Origin: Nocardia brasiliensis ATCC 700358
Lineage (GTDB): Bacteria; Actinomycetota; Actinomycetes; Mycobacteriales; Mycobacteriaceae
NCBI RefSeq assembly: GCF_000250675.2
Contig: NC_018681.1
Coordinates: 7,626,001 to 7,690,000, forward strand
DNA length: 64,000 nt
Direction of reading: 5' to 3'
The notes beneath the pieces are model-generated. The model was not told the origin of the DNA. It saw only the letters and a list, made by a program, of their open reading frames with translations, and did no database searches. Shown here piece by piece: positions 43,542-51,932 of the stretch; the stretch's first letter is position 1, and each line of letters opens with the position of its first letter. The position numbers and the translations under genes were made by a program.

Positions 43542-44252
43542 TCAGGCCCGTTCGGCTTCCAGCACCCAGACCGGCAGCAGCAGGTGACCGTCCGCGTCCA
43601 GTTCGAGCGGCATGCCCTGCAGCATCTCCCGGAACGCCGGCGGCGGTTTGATCGCGGTCAGCTTGCCGGGCCGCAGCTCGGTGAGTCGCCAGTCCGGCGC
43701 GGCGAAGGCCGCGCGCAACTCGTCTTCGCCGACCGCATAGGGCGCGTAGCCGGCGCTGTGCGGCCCTGCCGAGAAGCAGAGCTGGAACAGCCGCGCGCCG
43801 GGCCGCATCACCCGATGCAGTGCTGCCACATGCGCTTTGCGCTGCTCGGGGTCGAGGCAGTGCGCGAGCGCGCTGCTGACCACGGTGTCGAATCGATTGT
43901 CGTACCCGTCTAGTTCGGTGGCGTCCGCGACGGCGAAGGCCACCGTCACGCCGCGCTCGGCGGCGCGCGCGCGAGCCTTCTCGATGGCGGTCGGCGCGAA
44001 GTCCAGGCCCGTCACCCGGTAGCCGCATCCGGCCAGATAGATGGCGGTATCCCCTGGGCCACAACCGATGTCGAGCACATCGCCGGTGACCCGGCCGCCG
44101 CGCTCGAACTCCACGAGCAGTGGTTGCGGGCGATCTATCTCCCAGGGCAGCCGATCCATCACGGCACCCTCGACGAGGGTTCCGCTCTGGTAGGCCTGTT
44201 CGAAATCAATATCGGCCGGGTCGAGCCCGGATGGTGCCTCACTCTCGGTCAT
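43542..44252 (-). CDS. Class I SAM-dependent methyltransferase
   Basis: 236 residues. SAM motif I VLDIGCGPGDTAIYLAGCGY, motif II VTGLDFAPTAIEKARARAAE, VAFAVADATELDG and FDTVVSSALAHCL. Resembles small-molecule thiopurine/TehB-like methyltransferases. Substrate unknown; monocistronic. Confidence 0.92.
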   Translation of the reverse strand: MTESEAPSGLDPADIDFEQAYQSGTLVEGAVMDRLPWEIDRPQPLLVEFERGGRVTGDVLDIGCGPGDTAIYLAGCGYRVTGLDFAPTAIEKARARAAERGVTVAFAVADATELDGYDNRFDTVVSSALAHCLDPEQRKAHVAALHRVMRPGARLFQLCFSAGPHSAGYAPYAVGEDELRAAFAAPDWRLTELRPGKLTAIKPPPAFREMLQGMPLELDADGHLLLPVWVLEAERA

Positions 44253-44355
44253 GAACCTGCCCCTTGCCTCGATGGTGGATCAGGATGAACGACCCGATCC
44301 TATCGAGAAACGGAGAACAAAGCTCCGTTTTGATCCGACATACTTCCAGCCGGAT

Positions 44356-45312
44356 TCAATTGCCGACGCCGGCACCGTGGAACGCCGCGCGGTAGCTCTG
44401 CGGGGTGGTGCCGACTACGCGTTTGAATCGGTCCCGGAAGGCGGTCGGCGAGCCGAACCCGACCTGCCCGGCGATCCGGTCTACCGGGTGACCGGTGGAC
44501 TCCAGCAGGTACTGCGCCTGCCGAATCCTGGCCCGCAGCAACCATTGCAGCGGCGTGGTGCCCACCTGCTCGCGGAAATGCCGGTTCAGGGTGCGGGTGC
44601 TGAGTTTGGCGTGCGCGGCGATGTCGTCGAGGGTCAGATCCTTCGCGGAATTGTCCCGCATCCACTGCATCACCGGCTCCAGCGAACAGCCGCGCGGCGT
44701 CGGCGGCTGGTCGTGCACGATGAATTGCGCCTGTCCCCCTTCACGTTCCAGCGGCACCACCGACAGCCGCGCGGTGTCGGCGGCCACCGCGGAACCATGG
44801 TCGCGCCGAATCATGTGCAGGCACAAGTCGATTCCCGCCGCGGCGCCCGCGGAGGTGAGCAGCTGACCGTTGTCCACGTAGAGCACGTCCGGATCGAGGT
44901 CGATCTCGGGATAGCGGGCGGCGAACTGCGTCGCGGCGATCCAGTGCGTCGTCGCCCGCTGCCCGTCGAGCAGGCCGGTCGCGGCGAGCACGAACGCGCC
45001 GACGCAGATGGACGCGATCCTGGTGCCCGCGGCCGCCGCCCGCCGCAGCGCGTCGAGCACCTCTTCCGGCACGGGCCGCTCGGGCTCGGCCCGGCCGGGC
45101 ACAATGATGGTGTCGGCTTCGGCCAGCGCGGTGAGGTCGTAGGGCGGACGCAGCGTGAACGCGCCCGCGTCGACGGTGGGGGTGACACCGCAGACGCGCA
45201 CCCGATAGGCCATCCGCCCGTCGGGCAGGCGCGCGCCGCCGAACACGTCGACCGGCGTCGCGAGGTCGGACGGAATGACCTTGTCCAGCGCCAGGACGGC
45301 TACGACATGCAT
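44356..45312 (-). CDS. GlxA-family regulator (DJ-1/PfpI domain plus AraC HTH)
   Basis: 318 residues from the ATG at 45312. N-terminal class I glutamine amidotransferase-like domain (MHVVAVLALDKVIPSDLATP; nucleophile-like Cys in RIASICVGAFVLAATGLLDG) and C-terminal AraC domain (AHAKLSTRTLNRHFREQVG, then GFGSPTAFRDRFKRVVGTTP). TATCCT six bases before this ATG supports it over the ATG at 45354. Confidence 0.94.
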   Translation of the reverse strand: MHVVAVLALDKVIPSDLATPVDVFGGARLPDGRMAYRVRVCGVTPTVDAGAFTLRPPYDLTALAEADTIIVPGRAEPERPVPEEVLDALRRAAAAGTRIASICVGAFVLAATGLLDGQRATTHWIAATQFAARYPEIDLDPDVLYVDNGQLLTSAGAAAGIDLCLHMIRRDHGSAVAADTARLSVVPLEREGGQAQFIVHDQPPTPRGCSLEPVMQWMRDNSAKDLTLDDIAAHAKLSTRTLNRHFREQVGTTPLQWLLRARIRQAQYLLESTGHPVDRIAGQVGFGSPTAFRDRFKRVVGTTPQSYRAAFHGAGVGN

Positions 45313-45465
45313 GGCTTCAGGATAGGGTGCACCCGGATTCCAGCCAATAGCCATGAGCAGTACATCTTGCGCAAACTACGACGTCAGAGCTATTGGCGAG
45401 AATCGACCGGTGTATGGCCGTTTCGCCTATTTCGCTTCGGCCCGATGATCGTTAACCTCGCGGCT

Positions 45466-45921
45466 GTGACGAAGTTCCTGCTTTCGGTCCATGTGCTGGC
45501 CGTGATCATCGCCGTCGGGCCGGTCACGGTCGCGGCGAGCATGTTCGCGCCCACCACCCGCCGCGCCCTCGCCGGCCCCGCGAACGATCGCGACGCCGCC
45601 GTACTGGCGACGCTGCATCGCATCTGCCGGGTCTACGCCTACATCGGAATCCTGGTCCCCACGTTCGGCGTGCTCACCGCCTTGAGCCTCGGCGTACTCA
45701 CCGACAAGTGGCTCATCGTTTCCATCGGCTTGACCGCGGCCGCCGCCGGGGTGCTCGCCATGCTCATCCTGCCCGGTCAGCACAAGATCCTCGCCGATCT
45801 GCCTGCCACGACCCCGGCACTGATCCGGCGGCTCGGCATGGACACCGGCATCTTCAACCTGCTGTGGGTGGTCGTCACCGTGCTGATGATCGTCCGCCCC
45901 GGTTCCACCACCGGGGCCTGA
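45466..45921 (+). CDS. DUF2269-type integral membrane protein
   Basis: 151 residues from a GTG that follows TAACCT by seven bases (leaderless). Four hydrophobic segments: FLLSVHVLAVIIAVGPVTVA, an amphipathic loop with RRALAG, IGILVPTFGVLTALSLGVLT, LIVSIGLTAAAAGVLAMLIL and FNLLWVVVTVLMIVRP. Resembles the DUF2269 family; function unknown. Confidence 0.78.
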   Translation: MTKFLLSVHVLAVIIAVGPVTVAASMFAPTTRRALAGPANDRDAAVLATLHRICRVYAYIGILVPTFGVLTALSLGVLTDKWLIVSIGLTAAAAGVLAMLILPGQHKILADLPATTPALIRRLGMDTGIFNLLWVVVTVLMIVRPGSTTGA

Positions 45922-45934
45922 CGACCGCGGCGGT

Positions 45935-46303
45935 CTACTCCGGAGCCGGAGTCATGTGCCGGATCGACTCCCCGCCCTTGGTGTGGTGCAGCTTGCCGAA
46001 CCGGCTGTCCAGCAGATGCGCCATGCTTTCCGCCGCACCGGTGTACGCCTCCTCGACCGACGCCGCCCGATGGGTGACCGCGACCGGCGGTTGACCGTTC
46101 GGCCGCGCCTCGAGCACGCACTGCTTGTCGTCCGGTCCGCCCTTCTCGCCGTTCTGATCGGTGAGATGCGCCTCGACCCGCGTCAGCTGCGCGCTGAAAC
46201 GGTCGAGCACCGAGGCGATTTCGGCTTCGGCCCGCTCGATCAGGCTCGCGCCGCCGTGGATGCCGCTTCCGGTATTGATCTGGATCTGCACTGCTTTCTC
46301 CAT
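45935..46303 (-). CDS. HPF/RaiA-like ribosome-associated protein
   Basis: 122 residues from the ATG at 46303 (CGGA upstream), after which conserved sequence MEKAVQIQINTGSGIHG begins. The double-stranded RNA-binding-like fold of the ribosome-hibernation domain is suggested by LDRFSAQLTRVEAHLTDQNG and CVLEARPNGQPPVAVTHRA. Short form without the C-terminal dimerisation domain. Might bind ribosomes during stress. Confidence 0.75.
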   Translation of the reverse strand: MEKAVQIQINTGSGIHGGASLIERAEAEIASVLDRFSAQLTRVEAHLTDQNGEKGGPDDKQCVLEARPNGQPPVAVTHRAASVEEAYTGAAESMAHLLDSRFGKLHHTKGGESIRHMTPAPE

Positions 46304-46370
46304 TCCGTGGGGTGGCAAACTCGACGAAACCGACACTACCTGCGCGCGCCCGGTGACCGAGTTCACGACG

Positions 46371-46399
46371 TCGGCCCGGTCCGTGGCGGACCGGGCCGA
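46371..46399 (-). terminator. Perfect 13-bp hairpin
   Basis: Arms TCGGCCCGGTCCG and complement around TGG, 23 bases after the stop of the membrane protein at 46422-47072. No T-tract. Confidence 0.6.
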
Positions 46400-46421
46400 G
46401 CGGGCGCGTGAACTGCGCGGT

Positions 46422-47072
46422 TCAGGCGCAATCAGCCCGCTTGCGCAGCGCGACCGTGACCGCCAGCAGCGGCACGATCACCGCGATCATCAGGACCGGG
46501 GACAGCCACGCCATGGTCGGGATCGGCAGCTGGTAGGCGAGCACCACCCGGATCATGGCCTCGACCACCAGACCCGCGCCCCACAGCACGGCCAGGGTGG
46601 CGAACATCCGGCGCTTCGCGGCGTTGTCGCGGTAGACCGCTTCGAGGGCAGCCACCCGGGCCGGGCCACCGGCGACGGCCGCCTTGCGCGCCGCCAGGTA
46701 GGTCAGCGGCTTGCCCACCACGGCGCTGATCAGGAAGGCCAGGCCGATCAGCAGGGTGCCCGCCGAATCCTTCACGATCATCATCCGCGGGTCGCCGCTG
46801 ATCAGCGATGCGACGAGGCCGAAAGCGAAGACGCTCAACAGGATCGCGGGAAACACCTCCAGCCTGCGGTGCCGGATCGCCTCGGCGACCACCATCGCCC
46901 CGGACAGCACGGTACCGGCCAGCAGCCCGGCGAAATCGCTGTAACCCAGTGCGTGCATGACGAAGTAGCCGCCCACCGGGACGGCGATATCGCGGGCGAT
47001 CGGCGCGAGCAGGCTCAGGTGGCTGATCGGTGCGACGGTGGCAGCGGACTCGGTGGTGGTGGTGACGGTCAT
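46422..47072 (-). CDS. VC0807-type integral membrane protein
   Basis: 216 residues with about six hydrophobic segments, including IAVPVGGYFVMHALGYSDFA, LLIGLAFLISAVVGKPLTYL and LSPVLMIAVIVPLLAVTVAL. The pattern fits the VC0807 (intracellular septation-like) family. TATTC/GGAGCACCCG precede the ATG. No assigned function. Confidence 0.75.
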   Translation of the reverse strand: MTVTTTTESAATVAPISHLSLLAPIARDIAVPVGGYFVMHALGYSDFAGLLAGTVLSGAMVVAEAIRHRRLEVFPAILLSVFAFGLVASLISGDPRMMIVKDSAGTLLIGLAFLISAVVGKPLTYLAARKAAVAGGPARVAALEAVYRDNAAKRRMFATLAVLWGAGLVVEAMIRVVLAYQLPIPTMAWLSPVLMIAVIVPLLAVTVALRKRADCA

Positions 47073-47193
47073 CGGGTGCTCCTCGGCGGCGTATTCAGCG
47101 GTGCGCTACGAGAATTGACGCTACGGACGCCGGGGAGCGGGCGGATCTGTCAACCATCACGACTGCGGCATGACAAGTGTCATGCCCGCGAGC

Positions 47194-47532
47194 TCACGCC
47201 CAGAGTGCCGCGACGACAGCCTGGTAGTCGCACGGTTCGAGCGAGGCGCGCCCGGTTGCCAGCAACCAGCGCTCGACCGCGCGGTCCGCGTCGGTGCGAT
47301 AGGTCCGCTCGCCACCGCGCTCGATCTCGATCACGCCGCGCTGCACCCGCAGGGTCTCCGCCTCCGACAGCTGCGCGATGAAACCCTGGTATTCGCTGTC
47401 GTTTTCGCTGCCGCCGACGGCCGCCCGCGGTGCCGCGGCGATCAAACCGTGCAGTTGCGCCTCGTCACCGGAGGACAGCCGCCACTGGGGATTCGGTCTG
47501 CCGGAACGGATATCGAGTTCGACCCGGATCAT
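47194..47532 (-). CDS. Conserved hypothetical protein
   Basis: 112 residues from the ATG at 47532. Begins MIRVELDIRSGRPNPQWRLS; the SGRPNP.W element recurs in small actinobacterial and proteobacterial proteins of unknown role. No signal or membrane segment in this form. An open frame continues upstream but lacks conserved sequence. Confidence 0.65.
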   Translation of the reverse strand: MIRVELDIRSGRPNPQWRLSSGDEAQLHGLIAAAPRAAVGGSENDSEYQGFIAQLSEAETLRVQRGVIEIERGGERTYRTDADRAVERWLLATGRASLEPCDYQAVVAALWA

Positions 47533-47750
47533 GACCGCACCCCCGTTGACCACGCGCCGCGACGTGGGGCGGTGACCGCTGCCCCGAGCGGAGTCTCCGG
47601 CATCACTGTTCTCCTCGGCGGGCGCTCGAATGCGCTGATGGTAGCCGTGGTTCGGCGTCGCGGCCACCGGACGGAGCAGACGATTCGGACACGCCGCCGC
47701 CACCCCGGTACGTGCGTGCCAACCGGGCTTCACCTGGTGTAGCCGCGGGG

Positions 47751-48140
47751 TCAGCCGCCGAAGACGTTGCAGCCGTAGCCCAGATGCACACCGCGTCCGA
47801 CGCGCAGGTCCACGGTCGCGACGATGCGGTCGTCGGGGGCCTGCACCGCGCTGATCGTGTGCGGGCCTTCCGTCGCGGGCACCCAGTCGCTCAGCGCGGT
47901 ACCGCCGGACGGACGGACGACCGCGAACGGCACCCCGTTGTCGTAGAAGACCACGGGCTGCGTCACATCGGTCACCGCCGCGCGCGCCGTGTAGGTGCAG
48001 CCGGTCCCGTAGTTGGTCGCCAGCCCGAAATTGATCCCCGGATACATCGAAACCTGGGTCACCGTCGCCGCCGCCATGGGCGCGGCCAGCACCGCCGCCA
48101 CCCCGAACACTCCCGCCACAACACCGATTCGCATCCGCAT
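47751..48140 (-). CDS. Small secreted protein
   Basis: 129 residues from the ATG at 48140. Signal peptide MRMRIGVVAGVFGVAAVLAA with cleavage near AAA-TVTQ, then a beta-rich domain with two cysteines (GTGCTYTAR and LGYGCNVFGG) probably joined as a disulphide. Similar Ig-like small exported proteins occur in Nocardia; function unknown. Confidence 0.75.
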   Translation of the reverse strand: MRMRIGVVAGVFGVAAVLAAPMAAATVTQVSMYPGINFGLATNYGTGCTYTARAAVTDVTQPVVFYDNGVPFAVVRPSGGTALSDWVPATEGPHTISAVQAPDDRIVATVDLRVGRGVHLGYGCNVFGG

Positions 48141-48387
48141 CCCGAGGGTCCTATCCGTCCTGTCACCGGTCCGCACCCCGGCCGACGTGGCCACGCACCC
48201 GGGGCAACTCCCCTAGATCCTCACCCCGGCCGGGCCCAGTGCGTGCCCGAACCGCCGAACTCGCCCCACCGCAGCGCAATACAGGGGGACCTTCACCGCT
48301 GACAAGGCCGAAAGCGCAGGTATAGGCTCGAAGGGACCGGCGAGCCGCAGCCGCCGGTCCGCCCGCTGAAAACCGCGAGGAAACACC

Positions 48388-48639
48388 GTGACCGAATCCG
48401 GCGACGCACCGATCACCATCTATTGGCGCCGATGGTGCCCGTTCTGCCAGCGCCTCGGCTTCCAACTGCGGCGGGCGGGCATCCCGTTCACCAAAGTGGA
48501 CATCACCCGCGATCCGGCAGCGGCCGCCGAGGTGCGTGCGATCACCGGCGGTGACGAGATCACCCCGACGGTGCTCGTCAACGGACATCAACTGGTGAAC
48601 CCCTCGCTCGACGAGGTCCGCGCGGCGCTCGCCGCGTAG
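48388..48639 (+). CDS. Mycoredoxin (glutaredoxin-like)
   Basis: 83 residues from the GTG at 48388 (GAGGAAACACC upstream). Glutaredoxin fold: ITIYWRRWCPFCQRLGFQLR with CPFC active site, then TPTVLVNGHQLVNPSLDEV with the cis-Pro segment. Reduces mycothiolated proteins using mycothiol, which agrees with the mycothiol-type dehydrogenase elsewhere in the window. Confidence 0.92.
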   Translation: MTESGDAPITIYWRRWCPFCQRLGFQLRRAGIPFTKVDITRDPAAAAEVRAITGGDEITPTVLVNGHQLVNPSLDEVRAALAA

Positions 48640-48662
48640 CACCGCACGCTGCCCGATCCGGG

Positions 48663-49589
48663 TCAAGCCTTGCCCGAGGTGCGGGTCGCGCCCGCCGAAG
48701 CGGCCACCACGCAGACGATCCCCAGCCACTGCGGAATGTTCATCACCTGCCCCAGCAGGATCAGACCCGCCAGTGCGGCCACCGCGGGCTCCAGGCTCAT
48801 CAGCACGCCGAACACCCGGGGCGGAATGCGCCGCAGCGCTTCGAGTTCCACCGAATACGGCAGCACCGAGGACAGCATCGCCACCAGGAACCCCACCACC
48901 AGTATCTCGGGATCGAGCAGCGCGCTGCCCGCTTCGATGATCCCGATCGGCGCGATCAGCAGCCCGCCGAAGGCCATCGCGATCGCGAGTCCGCCACCGC
49001 CGCTGGTCTGTTCGCCCAGGGCCGCGCTCAACAGGATGTAGCCCGCCCAGCACACCCCGGCCGCCAGCGCCAGCAGCACGCCGACCCATTCGACCTCGCC
49101 CTCGGCCTGGGTCAGCAACAGCACGCCGCCGCCCGCCAGCACCGCCCACACCGGGTCGATCCAGCGTCGCGACCCGGCCAGCGCGACGGCCAGCGGTCCG
49201 AGGAATTCGATCGTCACCGCCATGCCGAGCGGAATCCGATCCATCGCCTCGTAGATGGACAGGTTCATCAGGGCGAGCACCGCGCCGTACGCGAGCGCCA
49301 CCGGCACCGCGCGCCAGCCGATGCGCAACGCCGAACGCCAGAACAACACCAGCACGAGCCCCGCGAAGACCAGTCGGATGCCGGCCGCGCCCGCGGCCCC
49401 GGTCACCGCGAACAACTGCTTGGCCAGTGCCGCACCCACCTGCACGCTGACGATCCCGGCCAGTACCAGCGCCGTGGGCGGCACGCCGCCGAGTCCGCGC
49501 TCCGCGATGCCCCGCCACACGGTCCAGGCTCGTCCCCCGCGAATCGGCCGTTCGACGTCGATCGCTACCACGGCAGTTCTCCCATCCAC
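48663..49589 (-). CDS. EamA-family exporter (RhtA-like)
   Basis: 308 residues with ten hydrophobic segments in two EamA repeats. RhtA-like signature IYEAMDRIPLGMAVTIEFLG, PLAVAL, and VLPYSVELEALRRIPPRVFG, VLMSLEPAVAALAGLILLGQ. RhtA exports threonine and homoserine. The first 35 residues are poorly conserved, so a later start (near 49475) is possible. Confidence 0.88.
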   Translation of the reverse strand: MDGRTAVVAIDVERPIRGGRAWTVWRGIAERGLGGVPPTALVLAGIVSVQVGAALAKQLFAVTGAAGAAGIRLVFAGLVLVLFWRSALRIGWRAVPVALAYGAVLALMNLSIYEAMDRIPLGMAVTIEFLGPLAVALAGSRRWIDPVWAVLAGGGVLLLTQAEGEVEWVGVLLALAAGVCWAGYILLSAALGEQTSGGGGLAIAMAFGGLLIAPIGIIEAGSALLDPEILVVGFLVAMLSSVLPYSVELEALRRIPPRVFGVLMSLEPAVAALAGLILLGQVMNIPQWLGIVCVVAASAGATRTSGKA

Positions 49590-49673
49590 AGATCAATGTG
49601 CTTCGCCGCCGTTGCCCAGCGAAGCACATCTCTACGACAAGGAGAATTCGGTTTTTACTCCCCCCGCACGCGC

Positions 49674-49719
49674 GAATACGCTCCCGCGCTGGTGAGAACC
49701 CTGCGCCGGGAGCGTATTC
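49674..49719 (-). terminator. 13-bp inverted repeat after the stress-protein gene
   Basis: GAATACGCTCCCG (49674-49686) and complement (49707-49719) around a 20-base loop, seven bases beyond the stop of the gene at 49726. Confidence 0.5.
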
Positions 49720-49725
49720 CGGGCG

Positions 49726-50055
49726 CTACTTGCGACCGAGCGCGGATTCCAGCTGGGACTTGTTCATCTTGGAGCGGCCCTCGATGTTGCGCTGGCGAGC
49801 CTCGTTGTACAGCTGATCGCGGGTCGGCCCCTTGGGTCCCTTGCGCCCGGAACGCTGTCCGCCGCGGCTCTGCGGTGACTTGTCCTCGAGCGAGGAGCGG
49901 CTCGCGGTCTCGGACTCACCGGACTGCGCACGGTTCTTGTTCACCGTCCGCGCCGCGATCTCCTTGGCCCGTTTGGTGCTCGCGCCACGATCCTCGGCCG
50001 AGTCCTTGATGTGCTCGTATTGACGTTCCCGTTTATCACTCCATTGCTTCGGCAT
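49726..50055 (-). CDS. Small basic protein annotated elsewhere as plasmid stabilization protein
   Basis: 109 residues; GGAGGTGTGAC precedes the ATG. Highly charged: MPKQWSDKRERQYEHIKDSA, EIAARTVNKNRAQSGESETA and a C-terminal Rho_N-like segment TRDQLYNEARQRNIEGRSKM with NKSQLESALG. This family is widespread in actinomycetes. The name is historical; the SAP/Rho_N-like helix pair suggests nucleic-acid binding. Confidence 0.85.
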   Translation of the reverse strand: MPKQWSDKRERQYEHIKDSAEDRGASTKRAKEIAARTVNKNRAQSGESETASRSSLEDKSPQSRGGQRSGRKGPKGPTRDQLYNEARQRNIEGRSKMNKSQLESALGRK

Positions 50056-50188
50056 GTCACACCTCCTGCGCATCGAGTACCCCGGTAACCCTGCGCAAAC
50101 ATGCTTGTCGATGGCTGCGCGCGAGGGACACTTCCGCCCTGGGTGAACATCGCGTCGATCGGCGGCGCGGGGTGCGAGACTCGTGGGT

Positions 50189-50566
50189 ATGGCAGCAGAA
50201 GACGATGGCGTGGTGGTCGATCTCGCTGCGCGCCGCAGCGCCGAGCCCCGTCGCGAGCCGGTCGAGGCGGCGACCCCGCTGTTGCGCGCCGTGTACGGCG
50301 AGGTGCTGCGGGACGAGCGGCTGGACCAGGATCGGACGCTGGCCGAGGTCGCGGCCGAGGTGGGGATGTCCAAGCAGTACCTGTCCGAGATCGAGCGGGG
50401 CCGCAAGGAACCGTCCTCGGAGATGCTGCACTCGATCTGCGGCGCACTCGGCATGCCGATCGAATCGCTGCTCTTCCGCGGCGCGCGCCGCCTGGGCGCG
50501 CTGCGCCAACTGCGCCCCCGCAAGGTCTCCGAGACCCGCGTCGAGATGTTGGCGCTGGCCGCCTGA
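50189..50566 (+). CDS. XRE-family regulator, ClgR/PopR-like
   Basis: 125 residues. Helix-turn-helix at about 40-95: LLRAVYGEVLRDERLDQDRT, LAEVAAEVGMSKQYLSEIER, GRKEPSSEMLHSICGALGMP. The GRKEPSSE region closely resembles ClgR, the activator of clpP operons, and PopR of Streptomyces. Convergent with a clpP pair that begins 92 bases after its stop, so a functional link is plausible. GAGACT seven bases before the ATG suggests a leaderless start. Confidence 0.85.
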   Translation: MAAEDDGVVVDLAARRSAEPRREPVEAATPLLRAVYGEVLRDERLDQDRTLAEVAAEVGMSKQYLSEIERGRKEPSSEMLHSICGALGMPIESLLFRGARRLGALRQLRPRKVSETRVEMLALAA

Positions 50567-50657
50567 CCCGCGAAACCCGCTCGGGGACAGCGTGTTCCGC
50601 GATATCCAGAGCCGCGGCGCCGAGGGCTGACCGCTCGACGCCGCGCTGGATCCCCGC

Positions 50658-51251
50658 TCAATGGCCGCGAGTCACGATCAGTTCGTCGGCCAGCCCGTAC
50701 GCCACCGCGTCCGCGGCGGTGAAGACCCGGTCGCGAGCCGTGTCCTTGCGCAACTGCTCGACCCGCTGCCCGGTGTGTTTGCTCAAGATCTCCTCGGTCT
50801 GCGCGCGGATCCGCATCACCTCCGCCGCCTGCAGTGCCAGGTCGGAAATGGTGCCCTGGCCCTGCGCGGACGGCTGATGCAGCAGCACCCGCGAGTGCGC
50901 GAGCACATACCGGCGCCCCGGGGCGCCCGCGGCCAGCAGCACCGCCGCCGCGGAGACCGCCTGGCCCATGCAGTAGGTCTCGATCGGGGTGCGCATGAAC
51001 TGCATGGTGTCGTAGATCGCGAGCATCGCGGTGTTCGAACCGCCCGGCGAATTGATGTAGATGCCGATCTCCCGGTCCGGCGATTCGGACTCCAGATGCA
51101 GCAACTGTGCCATCACCACATTGGCGACGCCGTCGTCGATCTCGGTGCCGAGGAAAATGATTCGGTCGTTGAGCAATCTGCTGAACACGTCGAAGGAGCG
51201 CTCGCCGTTCGGCGTCCGTTCGATGACATGCGGAATGGTGTATTGCGACAT
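50658..51251 (-). CDS. ATP-dependent Clp protease proteolytic subunit (second gene of pair)
   Basis: 197 residues. INSPGGSNTAMLAIYDTMQF, nucleophile Ser100 in GQAVSAAAVLLAAGAPGRRY, His125 in SRVLLHQPSAQGQG and Asp in RKDTARDRVF: catalytic triad complete. The AVSAAAVLL elbow is the ClpP2/ClpP4-type version. Starts two bases after the stop of the other clpP, so one operon. Forms mixed tetradecamers in actinobacteria. Confidence 0.95.
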   Translation of the reverse strand: MSQYTIPHVIERTPNGERSFDVFSRLLNDRIIFLGTEIDDGVANVVMAQLLHLESESPDREIGIYINSPGGSNTAMLAIYDTMQFMRTPIETYCMGQAVSAAAVLLAAGAPGRRYVLAHSRVLLHQPSAQGQGTISDLALQAAEVMRIRAQTEEILSKHTGQRVEQLRKDTARDRVFTAADAVAYGLADELIVTRGH

Positions 51252-51253
51252 GG

Positions 51254-51856
51254 CTACAGCCCCGCTCGGTGTCCGTTGGTGAATGGTGCGATCTGGTGGA
51301 AGTCTTCGGCGATCCGATCGACGATCCCGTACTCGCGCGCCTGCTCCGGGGTGAACCAGCGGTCCCGGTCGCTGTCCTCGCGGATCTCCTCGAGTGTGTG
51401 GCCGGTCTCGGCCGCGAGGATCTGCTCGGACTGCAATTTCATGTACTCGAGATTCTCCGCCTGGATCGCGATATCCATCGCGGTGCCGCCGATGCCCGCG
51501 GACGGCTGGTGCATCATGATCCGGCTGTGCGGCAAGCTGATTCGCTTGCCGTGCGTGCCGGAGGCGAGCAGCACCTGCCCCATGCTCGCGGCGAACCCGA
51601 CCGCGACGGTGACCACGTCGTTGGGGATCAGCTTCATGGTGTCGTAGATGGCGAGCCCGGCGAGCACCGAGCCGCCGGGTGAATTGATGTAGACGACGAT
51701 GTCGCGTTTGGCGTTCTCGGCGGACAGCAGCACCAGCTCGGTGCAGGCCCGCTCGGCCATCGCGTCGTCGACCTCACCGGTGAGCAAGATCGTCCGATGG
51801 CGGAACAATCTGTCGGCTAGTTGGCCTCGATAGTCCAGGTGCGATGTTTCGATCAT
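51254..51856 (-). CDS. ATP-dependent Clp protease proteolytic subunit (first gene of pair)
   Basis: 200 residues. INSPGGSVLAGLAIYDTMKL, nucleophile Ser91 in GFAASMGQVLL, His116 in SRIMMHQPSAGIGG and Asp in the DSDRD segment (161-165). ClpP1/ClpP3-like elbow. No clpX or tig follows, so this is not the usual housekeeping locus but looks like the accessory clpP3-clpP4 type pair of Streptomyces, with a PopR-like gene next to it. Confidence 0.95.
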   Translation of the reverse strand: MIETSHLDYRGQLADRLFRHRTILLTGEVDDAMAERACTELVLLSAENAKRDIVVYINSPGGSVLAGLAIYDTMKLIPNDVVTVAVGFAASMGQVLLASGTHGKRISLPHSRIMMHQPSAGIGGTAMDIAIQAENLEYMKLQSEQILAAETGHTLEEIREDSDRDRWFTPEQAREYGIVDRIAEDFHQIAPFTNGHRAGL

Positions 51857-51932
51857 GCCTCAGGTGTAGTCGCGCTCAGCCCCTGATCGGCGCTGTGTCT
51901 GCCAACAGCAGACCGCCGTTGCACCGTAGGGC

